A stretch of DNA of 64,000 bases, from contig OY783221.1 of the NCBI GenBank assembly GCA_963678705.1, positions 6,386,001 to 6,450,000 of the forward strand. The letters are read 5' to 3'. The position numbers were made by a program, and so were the translations under genes. The notes beneath the pieces were generated by a model, which was not told where the DNA came from, searched no databases, and saw only the letters and a program-made list of their open reading frames with translations. Below are positions 37,206 through 49,355 of the stretch, in pieces. Numbering within the stretch: the first letter of the stretch is position 1; every line of letters begins with the position of its first letter. The stretch comes from Panorpa germanica (lineage: Eukaryota; Arthropoda; Insecta; Mecoptera; Panorpidae).

Positions 37206-39884
37206 AAAGCAGCACCATATATTCCATATTTAAAAAAAGATGCCTACATAAAATTAGACACGTGCATTAAACCATTTTAAATCTATTCACATGTATAATA
37301 CATTTTGTTATTAATTATTAATTGCTATTATTAATGTATAGATATTTTTGGAAATAACTTTTCATTTAATTTCTACAGTAAACTAATTAATTTATATTTT
37401 CCACTAATTATTGTAATACGATATTATAGATTTATAATTTAATTAAATTAATGAGTCATTATTTTTGTGTCGTTAATTTAATAGGATAGGAGTATTATAT
37501 ATTACAAAGATAAAAGGGGAAACCAGAACATGTGGAATAATATGATTGGTATCAAATGTTGTTGTACTATATTATGTTCGATTTTTTGTATGTACTGTTA
37601 AGTAATATATTTATTTTAATTATATTAGTTTTTATACTCAGGCAAGAGTATATAATTATTTTAGTTTCAAATTTACCGCCGTAAATATTTTCACTTCAGT
37701 TCTATCAGTCTCTGTGGAGGTCGCTATTTCAAATGTAGCGTAACCAAGTAGCGTTTACTATAGCTCTTAGTACATACTATAATTAATTAAAAAAATTATT
37801 AGACATCTGAACCATATTACTAATATGTAATATAATTTTATAGAATTCAGACTACTTAGTTAAAGACTATTAAACTAATGTCCTTTTTCCACAATTAAAA
37901 TAAAAGTTTTAATATTACATTTTAATAACATAAATTATGAATTTCATTTTAGTTCACCTTTTTTAAATTCAATTTCTTAAAGAAAATTCGTGAAATTGAA
38001 ATTTGTTTTTCAATCAACGTGTGGTACAGACGTGACTTTCTAATCATTTGTGACTTGAATATTGGAAAGTAATGTTTATATTAGAATTTAAATACAGCTA
38101 ACTTTTTAACATAATAAAATAATGAATAAGGTATACTAGAAATTTAATAGAATTTCTTTTTCTTTACGCTGTAACTACTTCTGGAATATTTAGTTTGAAA
38201 TATCTTCTTTTTATTATTTAAGAGAAATCAGTGAATTGACAGATAAAGGCTACTTAGTTTTAAATTGAAATTCACTTAATATTCCATCAGTGTGAAATAA
38301 TTTTATGTCAACAGCTTCCCGTGTTGAGATATTAAAAATTAATAATTGAATTATTTTTGAGTGGTTTTTTTCTTTCTACGCTTCGAATTATAATTTTATG
38401 TTTAATGATTTATATTCTAAAATAAGATTATTGCTTTCATTTAGTTTCCAAGATAAGATAGATAATTCTATACGTTAGATATTGTGTTTTTGTTTTGAGT
38501 GTTTTTGAGATATTGTGCCGAAAGGTATTGTTTAAATATATATACTTCCGCGGTCCTTTCAAATTGATATAACTCAGGTGATATTCAGAATTTTGGCATA
38601 GGTAAACTTTTCAAATATTCTTTTTTATAAGCATAGTTTTTATGAACATCTTATAGTGGGATAACCGCTTAATGAGTGAATTAAGAAATGTACTGAATTT
38701 TTCGGAAAATGTAATTTTCGCTAATTATTATATCAAGAAAAGCGCACAGAGAGTTATCGATGTCGTGTCGGAGAATAAAATATATATTTAAAAATGAAAA
38801 CTACTTTTATATGGCGTATAATTATACTGCCCATGTTATTTTGTAATTTGCAATGTAATCTTTAATAATAGATTTACTATAATAATAATTATCTTGGCAC
38901 TTTGTAATCTTTGTAGAGCACTGCGTCTCTTTTAAGAGTTTTTCTATTCCTTCTTATTCCAGTACCCATATCTATCCTCCTCCACATCGCTCGAGATCTT
39001 CCTCGCACTGTTGCACCTCCAGTATTTTATCACATCAGTTTCTTAGTTCTGTTACCATCCGTTGTTTCTATATGTCCAATCATTGTAGTCATGTTCTCCT
39101 AATTTCAATCATCATATCGCTTTTTCGATATATGCTATATATTTCTATAATTGTTCGTATTTTTTACTATCCGTTTTAACATACTGCTCTATACATTTTT
39201 CGCAAAAATTTCCTTTCCCAAATCTGCAAAAGATCACAATCGCTCTTAAACAATTAAATCTTATAACAGTTGATAAACTTATAAAATAACTGAAATTAAT
39301 GAAATAAGTTAAATACAAACTAAATAAAAATGAGAAACCTACTTTCATTATTTTAATTTTAATAATTCAACCTTGTAATAAAACGTTATAAAATACAAGC
39401 AAGTTTGTTTTCTATTTACGACAACCAAAGCTCTTTTTCTAGATAAACTTTATATTTGAAAAATAAGGCTTATGTAAATTTGTTTCAACATTGTTCAAAA
39501 ATTCTATTTTCTATATACGTACATATGCACATATATTTTTTTCCTTTATGTTATATTACTTCACTGACCGTTTCATAAATATATTTTATATAATAAGTGA
39601 ACCTAATAATTCTATGTTAAACATTTAACATACGCTTCCGTGAATAAAAACCACATACATAGAATATGTTAATATGGAGCATACACTGTTAAACTTGCTA
39701 CTGTTTTTACAATGTTGTTTACTCATACTCGTACATACCCTCTTAAAATTACTTTCATTTATACCCACTAAACATAAACCTCACATTCACGGAATATTTT
39801 ACTTTATTGCCATTTAATCCTTACTTTTTAAGATTATATAATTTTTAATACGGTATATATAAAAAAGATGTACATATATATTTT

Positions 39885-39995
39885 TCAAAAAGTAATAAAA
39901 TAAGTCATAAAATATTGTATATTAGGTAAAATTGTTTATGTAACAGGAATCATTTATTATGTTAGATAAACCTTAAATACACGTGTTTATTTCTA
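39885..39995 (+). repeat. CTTAAATACACG family, second copy
   Basis: TTTTCAAAAAGTAATAAAAT, then TTATGTTAGATAAACCTTAA and ATACACG. Matches 41450-41545 and 59610-59705. Confidence 0.5.
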
Positions 39996-41449
39996 TATGA
40001 TCAATCTCTCACAATATTGACTCTTTGTGAATCATCACCACCTTTCTCAGCACCAAATTAATAGTCCAATAATCTTCGTTACTAGTATTAAGCACTCTTT
40101 ATTTAATTAAATTATTTTAGTCTTTTATTATATTTGTGGACGTCGTCGTTATTTATCAGAATAATATACTATAAAGTCGAACGATCGTTCTCGATAAACG
40201 TACGTACACAAAAAGCGCGTTCCTATCTTGTGTACAGCATGACAGCAATTAAAAACTTCCGAACCACGCTACCTAACGCCGCGCTCCTCTCCCCAGTCAC
40301 GCGGTATCGCACCGTCTCGTTCGCACTTTAAATAGCTGCTACTTTATAAGAGGCTCTATATTTTTGGTGTTTCAAACGCACTGGTTATTCAAATGTACTG
40401 AACAACGTAACAATATTCTTTGTGGAGGAACGAGGCTGATGACGCATGTTAAACATAAACTTTAATACATTTTTGCAGTGTGTAAATGGTCATTATGTAA
40501 ACACATCCATATCATATAACTACTCGTATGGTATATATATAATATATATATTATACAAGCACATCAAAACTATGTGGCCTACATTTATCGTTGCAACGGG
40601 CATGTGGCCAGAATCAATGCTCAACCAGAACAGAACCTCTGTAAAATATTTGTACATTCCACAAACCTGACGACCTAACCTAATCTAATTCTGACCCCGT
40701 AACTCCCTGGCCCCTAATCCCCGGCCCATGACCTTCTGAACCTCAACTCTTAACCATTAATATGACTTATAAATTTACATTCGACCATGTTGTAATCGCT
40801 AATAAATTTAATTTGTGATAATTTATGCTTCTAATATTAAAGGTTTTGGATACCACCAATAGATGGCGGAAGTCTTTAATTATTCGCCAATGTAGTGTTT
40901 AGGATTATATATTGCCTCGTGTGTTAATAGCGTTTATTTAGTACCGTATATGGTTGTTTGTGATAGAAAATCTATACAATCTATATATACTGGCATATAA
41001 TATTCATCAAATAAATAATATTGTAAAAGTATGATTAGATATGACCTGGAAGGTTTTGGTAGAAAGTTGTATAACCATACTTAAAATATACAATGTTCTA
41101 TGTGTAATAGTTAGACAGGAATAATTAATTATTGATTTATTATTATTTAATTATTAAAATCAATTCTTTCATTTCATTATGTAAATGAACAGTAACAATA
41201 CAATTTGAATGTGACATTAAAGCTGTGCTTTTATCCACGAGAAGTATATACCGAAAAGTATACAAAAACTGCACAGCGCTATCACGAGATCATAAAGGAT
41301 GTTAATTTGCATTCAGGAAATATTTAAAAACCTAATAATATTTAATCTAAAATTGTTGTATTTTAAAGCTATGTTAAAAGCTTTTTATCCTTAAAAAGGA
41401 TTCATTAAGAATATATATTACTTAAAAAAAGTGTTTTATAAGTCTTACA

Positions 41450-41545
41450 ACGTTCAAAAAGCAAGGTCAAAATCGGTTACGTAATAGGTAACTTTTGTTA
41501 TGTTGGATAAACCTTAAATACACGTAAATGTCTTTAGCGGGTATA
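41450..41545 (+). repeat. Unclassified dispersed repeat (CTTAAATACACG family), three copies in the window
   Basis: TTTTGTTATGTTGGATAAAC, CTTAAATACACGTAAATGTC and TTTAGCGGGT recur, diverged, at about 39885-39995 and 59610-59705 on the same strand, each preceded by CAAAAAG...AAAATAAGT-like sequence. Element boundaries cannot be set. Confidence 0.55.
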
Positions 41546-41611
41546 TTATCATCATAGGTACGGGTATTTATGTTTCAAATTATAATTATAAAAGTGTAAG
41601 AAATTTTTCGT

Positions 41612-41830
41612 TTTATGTTTATTTAATTTGTTTAACCTCGGCCTATTTCCAAAGCTGAGTCCTTACACCAACCTACCTATTACTACTTATGTTTGCAGTT
41701 TTTGTATTGCCGTGGCTTCATATATGTGACCAATCCAAATCAAATCCAGAAAATATATTTTTGGTCCAAGGATGGAATCTAAAGACACAGCAGTCAGCGT
41801 GAGGTATCAATGCTCTCTCTCTTACTGTTT
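41612..41830 (-). mobile_element. tRNA-derived SINE copy
   Basis: Antisense: TCGGCCTATTTCCAAAGC and TGAGTCCTTACACCAACC are the tail. Then comes the body ATATGTGACCAATCC, and the head-side AAATCCAGAAAATATAT...GGATGGAATCTAAAGACAC. Diverged relative to other copies. Confidence 0.68.
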
Positions 41831-43032
41831 CGTCACTAATCTTTGAGAAGCACTGCTTTTATATAATACACTCTTAGCCGCAATAGGAATTACCTATATC
41901 GCATTCATACCTAATAATATGATTTCAGTTTACATTATAGAGTTATGTTCTTGGTTAATCCAGATTATCCGTTGTTTAAATAGATGTACACACTTTATTG
42001 AAGCACCCTCTGAAAACAACCCTTATATTAACCCTAAATTACGTAAATATTTACTAAGTTTTATTTATTATTGTTACACTAATCCTTTTCAAAACCGAAT
42101 ATAATTACGCTGATCTAAATTTATTCGAAAAAATGTTGTTATGAGTTTTTTTATTGAGTAATTTTATATTCAATAAAAAATTAACAAGAGCTTTCACGCA
42201 AAATTCCTCAATTTTTATTACAGAGGATATTTAGCCGCAATTAATCGTATTTTTTATTGTTCTATAATAAAGTAATTCCAGTTTACAGTTACTGGTATAT
42301 CGCGGAGGGTAGAAATACGATATTATACATACCCCTAACTGTTAACTCATAAAAAATAATATATTGCTTTGAAATGTATATTAAGGGTCTTAAAAATTCA
42401 TTATTTATAATTCAAATTGTTTTTACATATGTATGTGTGTACGAGTAATGAGAATTGCTCAAAAATTTTAAAATTAGGTGAATTATATAACAAGTTTAAC
42501 GGTATTGAACAACTAATAGCTCGAGAGTAAATCGAAATTTTTTAATAAATTTAATTTGAACGCGTTTATTGATTGATTTTTTACGAATGCTAAATAATTT
42601 GTTTGATACCTTTTTTATTAGCTATGTAAACTTTTACTAATTTATATGTATCAAGAGGCGGTGGGGCGGTCTTTCTAAGCCCATACACAACACATGCCCC
42701 AAAAATACAATTATGTCTGGAAAATTTATTTCTTTAAAGTACAATTGAAATACATATAATAGAACATCGTTATTATTATTTTTTATATAGATTACAGATA
42801 TCTTTTAAGTAGCATTACAAATGAAAATGTAACATATTCGTAAAAATGTATTTAAAAAAAGGTTGAAAGAGCTAAATTCCAAATATATGAAGTTCAATTA
42901 CAACCAGATCAGCGTTGTCAACTTGCGTTGTTAAAAAATTTGTAGAACTCCGTTGATCTAGATTTTAAAACGAAGTTGTTAAAAGTCAATGAATGGTACT
43001 TCTACTATACTATACTACATACATATATTATA

Positions 43033-43038
43033 ATTATA

Positions 43039-43084
<46 letters not shown>
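43033..43084. repeat. (TA)n microsatellite
   Basis: TA dinucleotides after a TTATAATTATATATT lead-in. The short frame over it is spurious. Confidence 0.95.
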
Positions 43085-43086
<2 letters not shown>

Positions 43087-44347
43087 GTATACATTGTATA
43101 TGTGACTAGTATTATGCCTCTCCGAGACACAATAATGTCACATAGAACCGGCGACCACTTTAGATTCTATCATTTATCATACTAACAAGTGTACCCGCCA
43201 TTATGTAAAGGCATGTTACAATGTCCTTTTGTACACTCGCAAATATATTTTGCTTCTTTACATTATTTATGCCCATGAATAAACAAAATAATTTTGTTAC
43301 TAGTAGTACTATTAGGTCTTATTTATTATTTGTTTTAAAAGTAACAAAAATTTAAATAAAGATATTACAATAAACATTTTGCAAATTAATTTTTTATGCT
43401 ATACTATACAGTAAGTTTAGAAATAATTAATATTTAAATAGAATTTAATATGAATTAGAATTCATTATTAGTCTAAGTTGAACACAAAAACTAAATTATT
43501 TTGTTCAATTTAGACTTACAACGTATATAGGAGTGATAAAATATGCACGTAGTTTCAAGTCAATATCTCTAATTTCAAGCTCATATTAAAATAAGATTTA
43601 ATAACAAAATTGCTTTAAAATAACGAACACCTTGCTCGCAATTAAAGCTCGCAAAACTTTTCCATTACGGTATTTGAAAAGTTTTAACGTTAGCAAAAGC
43701 TTCAAGTCTGAATTACAGGTTGGTGTAGTTATACGTTACGCATTTCAAACACAACACAAAAAAAATGTAAAACTTTTCATTTAACAAATTACGAGCTTTT
43801 TTTTTTTAAAAAAAAATACATGTTTATAAATAAGGTGTAATATAAACAAATGTAAAAGCTTAGAACTTTTGATAGATGTAAATAGAATCTCAAGTGAGTA
43901 ATTGCAGCATGTAACAGTTACATTTGTAATAAATTCTGAAAATAAATTAAAGGTAGTGGAATAATAAAGCTTTGAGCTTTTAAATCTTTGATCCTGCTTC
44001 AGAAAATATCTATAAAAGTAATATAATATGAAACAATTTTCAATTGTAAACTTTAAAAGCTCGAAACAGAAAGACTAAAAGTTTTTAAGCTCTTTATAAA
44101 CAATACAATAACAAAGGTGAAAACAAATATAAAACTTTAGTACATTTTATAAAACCTGATAATAAAGAAGGAGCTTTTTGTTTACCTTTTATTTTTTGAA
44201 TTATCTCAACATATGTACAAGTATATGTGTATTGTACAACTTTTATAGCGCTCTCCATATAGGAGTAATATATTTAAAATAAAATGACTAAGATTTAGGA
44301 TTGAGTAGGGTTGAAAAGGGTTTTTGATATATTTTGTTATAATAATA

Positions 44348-44366
44348 TGTGTGTGTGTGTGTGTGT
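44348..44366. repeat. (GT)n microsatellite
   Basis: Short run of GT dinucleotides, the only GT repeat of note in the window. Confidence 0.85.
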
Positions 44367-44758
44367 TGTGGCGTGTGATTTTGTATGGTGAAGTTTGATT
44401 GTATTTTTATTTATCATTTAAATTTGAATAAAATTACTTTTACAATTTGAAATGTCCTTTAAAGGACATTTTGTTCTATTACAGCAAATTTTTCTGCTTT
44501 GAGATAAATCTCGCTAAACATATTTAACGTTTATATAACATAGTAAAGTTTACCTAGTACATCACTTTCTTTACGTTGATATAATGCAAAGCTACATAAC
44601 AAAAGTGATCTTTCAACATGAATTTACTTTTAGTGATGTGAATATAGCTTTTTACGAAAGGTTATAGTAGTATATTAGTAACACATTTATAATATGTCTT
44701 ACATATTTAAAAAATATTTATTTGACTGCATCAACTGGAAAGTTATTAACACTAAAAA

Positions 44759-45095
44759 TCTTAATATATATAAATTACGTGTCACGTTGTTTGTCCGTGT
44801 TTGTCCGCGATGGACTCCTAAACTACTTAACCGATTTTAATCAAATTTGTACACCGTGTGCAACTTGAAAGATAGGATAGCTTACATCTCAATTTATGAT
44901 TGCAATATTATCTTATTGCAAATTATTTGTCTATTAATTATCTGTTAGCTCCAAACGATGACATCTGGCGACATCTGTTGACTAGATTGAGTAAATATTC
45001 TGTTGACTAGATTGAGTAAATATTCAATAGATGGCGCTATGTAATGTAATATGACAAAAACGTTAGGCACAGCAACGCGTGGCCGGGACAGCTAG
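44759..45095 (+). mobile_element. Non-autonomous Helitron
   Basis: 337 bp beginning TC (after A) and ending CTAG (before T), the Helitron insertion signature A|TC...CTAG|T. The 3' end has a GC-rich stretch (GCGTGGCCGGGACAG) just before CTAG. A 25-bp direct duplication (TTGACTAGATTGAGTAAATA) lies near 44975-45025. No Rep/helicase is encoded. Confidence 0.75.
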
Positions 45096-45360
45096 TAATA
45101 TAGATATTTGAAAACAGTTTTAATATATAATTTACATTTATAAATACGAGGATGTGTATTTAAATAAGATTTATTGATAAAGACATTCAGGTTTTTGAGA
45201 CTTTCTTTGTTTTCAAGTATCTGCTTATAGTCTTTAGAAATATTACAGTTTTTTCTTTGTGATGAACAGGATTTACAGTAAGTAGGCTATTACATTGTTC
45301 ACAGATTACTTATAAAAAATATGTATGTAAGATTAATATTACCTTATCATGAGTCTACAT

Positions 45361-45622
45361 CCCAGTAAACATTTAGTGAAGTGCCCTACTTTGTGACGTT
45401 TCTATCACTATTTCACTTCAATTATAGTTCGCATCAACTTTGTCTTCATTTGTATTCCGACAGGTGGAGTGGTTTCGTCATCTGTAGCCGATAAAACAGA
45501 CATTTCATATGAACGATTGTGAGAAACTGAACTATAAATGAAGTCTTTTATGACAAAAAAATCATACGCATCTCCAATTTAATGTCAAAGTGACTCCAAA
45601 ATACTCCAAAATGTTTACTGGG
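45361..45622 (+). mobile_element. MITE with CCCAGTAAAC ends, copy 2
   Basis: Terminal inverted repeats ATCCCAGTAAACATTT and AAATGTTTACTGGGAT (16 bp including flanking AT). The interior aligns antiparallel with 9257-9496. Near the right end a short ACTCCAAAAT duplication is present that the other copy lacks. Confidence 0.78.
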
Positions 45623-46179
45623 ATATTATTACTTCCAGCCCTTCTATTTATTCCGAGCGATAAAACGTGTCTAGAAATTGACGACTCTACTTCTTTTAAT
45701 TTGTGTGTTTTGCATTCATTTAATGACAATGTAATAGAATTATGTTAAACTTCGATAAGTAATAAACTTTAAGAAAAAATATTACGACAAAAAATATGAA
45801 TCGGGAATCGTTCTTGGAACAAAGAACGATAAAGAAACATAACCAGATTTTACGCGTCCAGACTTTTTATGTAAAAATGATAAACTAAAGAAATTATGCG
45901 CGCAACTATTGCTGTGGTAACTCCAAAAGTGCGTGAAAATGTAGTGAAAATTGCGATAGAACATAGAGTCCTCAATATTCTGAAAACAACGTAGTAAAAT
46001 AATATGCATGATTTATGAAATGAAATAGATAAAAATGGTAATTTTATTTTTTAATTAAAAATATGTTTTAATTACAAAAAATTGCACCCTATTTAATATC
46101 CATTATATATACATATAATATGCATTCTCTATTGCTGGTTTTTGTTGACTATATTCTAATTAATTACTACAAATATGTC

Positions 46180-46392
46180 ACTTGATAGCACAGTATTCGA
46201 TCTCTGGACCAATTCTTTATTTTCTGTGCTTAGTTGTATCAAATATGATGATGTGAGAGCTCATAATTATAATGAAATTATTAGGCAAGCAACGAACTAT
46301 AGAAACTGTCAACAATAGTAGGAAATCGTCGGTGATAGGACTCAGCATCGGAAATAGGCCAGCAATAAATAAATATATTTAAATAAAATATA
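46180..46392 (+). mobile_element. tRNA-derived SINE copy
   Basis: Box-B-like ATTCGATCTCTGG near 46197, and tail CGTCGGTGATAGGACTCAGC followed by ATCGGAAATAGGCCAG and an AAATAAATA-type end. The tail is among the best preserved in the window. Confidence 0.72.
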
Positions 46393-49269
46393 TATCACTT
46401 TCTTTTGAATTAAACCACGATAATATCTTGTCCACTTTGTCGTCACCAAATGATAATAACTTTGTTACATTTTCTATATTTTCTAGATAAACAATGTATA
46501 AATGACCTTTGTTTTTCTACATTATATTGCTTATATATATATATAAGTTTTGTCCAATAACTTCACTAAACCAGTGTTTACGACTGCAGTGGCACTGAGC
46601 ACAGTCCACATAGCAATGTTATTGTTATCGCGTAAGACTTGTGACTGTAAATCAGGCGCAATTGTGTTATAAAAAATATATTATTGTCTGAAAGTCTCCA
46701 ATCGTAAATTTTGTTGAGTTACCAAAAGCTATATACATAGAAAGTTATCCAGACAGTTTTAGAAATGTTTTAACCACATTTTAGCGTAAATATTTTATTT
46801 TCAGTCGTTTTAAATACGTCTATGAAATGTAAGCATATATCATTTATTATGCAAACTCTTTTTGATACTTTGGATAAAATATATTAGTAACTCTAGTAAG
46901 CAGAGGCGGATTAAATGGTGTTCGTACACAATACCACAACAATTCAATTTGCATTAGAAAGGTTCTGTGGTTTACAGAAAGTCAATAATTACTGCTACAA
47001 TTATATGCCCAGAGGTGGACTTAGGAGGTGGCAAGCAGGGCAACCGCCCGAGGCCTAGCTCTGATTTATGATTGCACAGAACTAAGGCAACTGTATGGTG
47101 ACTAATTGCGCCATGATGTAGATGTATTACCGCTTAGCCATCGCGAACTAGAGACCGCATTTGTAATTAAATTTACAAGGAGTTGAAATATAAAAGATTT
47201 TTTAAACTAAACATACATAAATTTACTTGAAAAAAATTTAATTATCGAAATGAAGACTATTTATAAGGTTTTGCTTTTGTCATGCATTTAATAATTGCTT
47301 TTATAGCAACTTGCGTAATTTATGATAATAAGTTAACTACTTGTTCAATTACTTGATTTCTCATTAACTATTGTAGATATAAAATCTTCTTGACTGAGTA
47401 AGCACTCGCATGTAATCTTCCTATGGTAACGCATTTCATTAAAGATCTTAAAATTTAGTTGAATGTCACAGAGTATGACTGTATGAAGGATGTTACTATC
47501 ATTAAGCTTCTCTATCATCCTTTACAAACCTTCTCTGTATTGGGAGGGGGAGGAAAGAGGAGCATCTCAAGCAAAATAATTGCTAATAATTATTCTTGCC
47601 GTCTTATATTTCTCTTACTATTTATATTTCACCTTCTGTTCACGAGTGGAAATTCTTGTGAATATAAATTGTACAGATTATGAATTTTAGACAAGATAAA
47701 TTACTATTGTATATAATAGAATTGTCTTTTAGTATTAACGCTTACAAAATAAATATGAAGAAACTTTCTTGTATTTGTGAAACATATCTTAAATATTTTT
47801 GTAAAAACAATAAACAGGTACAGGCAGTGCAGTAAAACACCTTATAACTTTATTTAATTTAAAAACTAAACCTGAAAAACCTAAAGCATGAATACTACCT
47901 TACATTCACGTAATACACAGGTTTCAAAACTTAAATATAACAGTTAAATGTATTTTCCAATTAGTAATAGTGTTGCATTTTTGAGCGTTTTTCTTCTTTA
48001 AAAATTCATCTCCTCATAAAGAAAGAAGAAGTAGATTCTGCTCCCAAACCAATAAATCGGAGACATTCACCACAACTGAGAATGTCACGAGATCTCGCTG
48101 AGTTAACTCTACCAGAAAAATGTGTTGTTTATTTGAGGGCACGGGCAATACCTCCTAAATATACAAAGCCTAACAGCGTTTCAGTCAATGTAATGTGACG
48201 TCATTTCTGGTTAAAAAATCATTAAGAAGTGTTAACCACGAAGGTCATATTCAACGCTGGCAAAACCCAGATCTTATTTGGTATCTCACATCGCAGTAGC
48301 AATTGTGTATGAAAATAAATGGATTGATGCAGATGGAGTGAAAATAATTTCTACTGGATGTATTTGAACTCGAGAAATTTTGACCTGGTCTACAAAACTC
48401 TGCAAGTCAGCCAACGGTATAAAGCAACACCATCAGCATTCGTAGCCTTCAAATAGGAAAGAAGCAAAAAGAACCTTAGCTTTTAAGAAATAAATTGTAA
48501 AATAAAATTATATCTCTATTGATTTGTAGAACATAAGAATTATCTTATGGAAACAAAAATGATTAGTTGCAAAAATGAGCAATAACTAACGTTGTAATAT
48601 TTTGTGTTATAAATCTAATGACTATGAATATTACTGTTTTCCGTTTTGTAACCTTATTTGATTATTTCATTGTATGAACAATTCGACATTTAAATCCTCA
48701 ACATTTTACATTTATAATAATCCTTTATCTTATTTCTACGTGAAGCCTTTATAATAAGGTACGTTGAACTGGAAATGGTATACATCGTTTCCTACAGAGA
48801 AAACGTCGTTATTACTCCCCTATTGTTATAATGTAAGCTAAGAAGTAAGGAATCAGGTACACCATTTAGCTAAAAGCAGGTGTTTCCAATTAGTATATAG
48901 GGGTTTATTCTGCAGATACTAGTTAAAGCATTTATTTAAATATTAACTGGTAAAACCACCCTTGGATATCAACAAAGCTTTTTTAACCATCCCTTAAATT
49001 ATAGACTGTATTCTACTCATAGTTAAAATACTTTTTTAAAAAGTATTACTGCATATATACCATCCGTAGTTAACAATAGTTCTTTAATTGGTAACTAAGT
49101 ACAAATCATAACGAACTAAAATAAATTAAAAAATAGTATAATTTTTTAAATAAATAATTTAATAAAAAATAAACATTAAGTAAATGCAATAATATATTAT
49201 TATATATGTCTCTATTCTAACAAATTGTGAAACTTCACTAAAATTAAAACGTATAATATGGTAAATAAG
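46393..49269. other. Stretch downstream of the chitin-binding gene
   Basis: Contains hAT-like ends at 46,903 and 47,011. A more coding-like segment lies at about 47,971-48,470, with one frame open for about 75 codons (to TGA at 48,199) without an initial ATG. No domain was recognised. The rest is AT-rich. Confidence 0.45.
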
Positions 49270-49275
49270 TTTATT
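49270..49275 (-). terminator. Polyadenylation signal of the chitin-binding gene
   Basis: AATAAA on the minus strand, about 80 nt beyond the TAA stop codon at 49356. It is the first canonical signal after the gene and would give a short 3' UTR. Confidence 0.65.
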
Positions 49276-49355
49276 CAAATTATTCTTACATTAAACTTTT
49301 TTCTTGAATAAATGACAACACCTTTTACATTAAATCTTTCATTAATTACTCCTCC

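Larger units (their letters stand above)
36134..41449. other. Gene-free stretch with a CpG-rich patch
   Basis: Mostly AT-rich unique sequence. 40,134-40,335 is conspicuously richer in CpG, with TATTTAAAG on the minus strand at 40,334-40,326, so an unrecognised promoter is conceivable. At 38,930-39,110 there is C/T-rich sequence that could be an old antisense LINE relic. Confidence 0.4.

Noticed and set aside
38930..39110. Antisense LINE relic
   Set aside because: Codon-like patterns on the minus strand are suggestive, but frames are broken and no diagnostic motif is readable.
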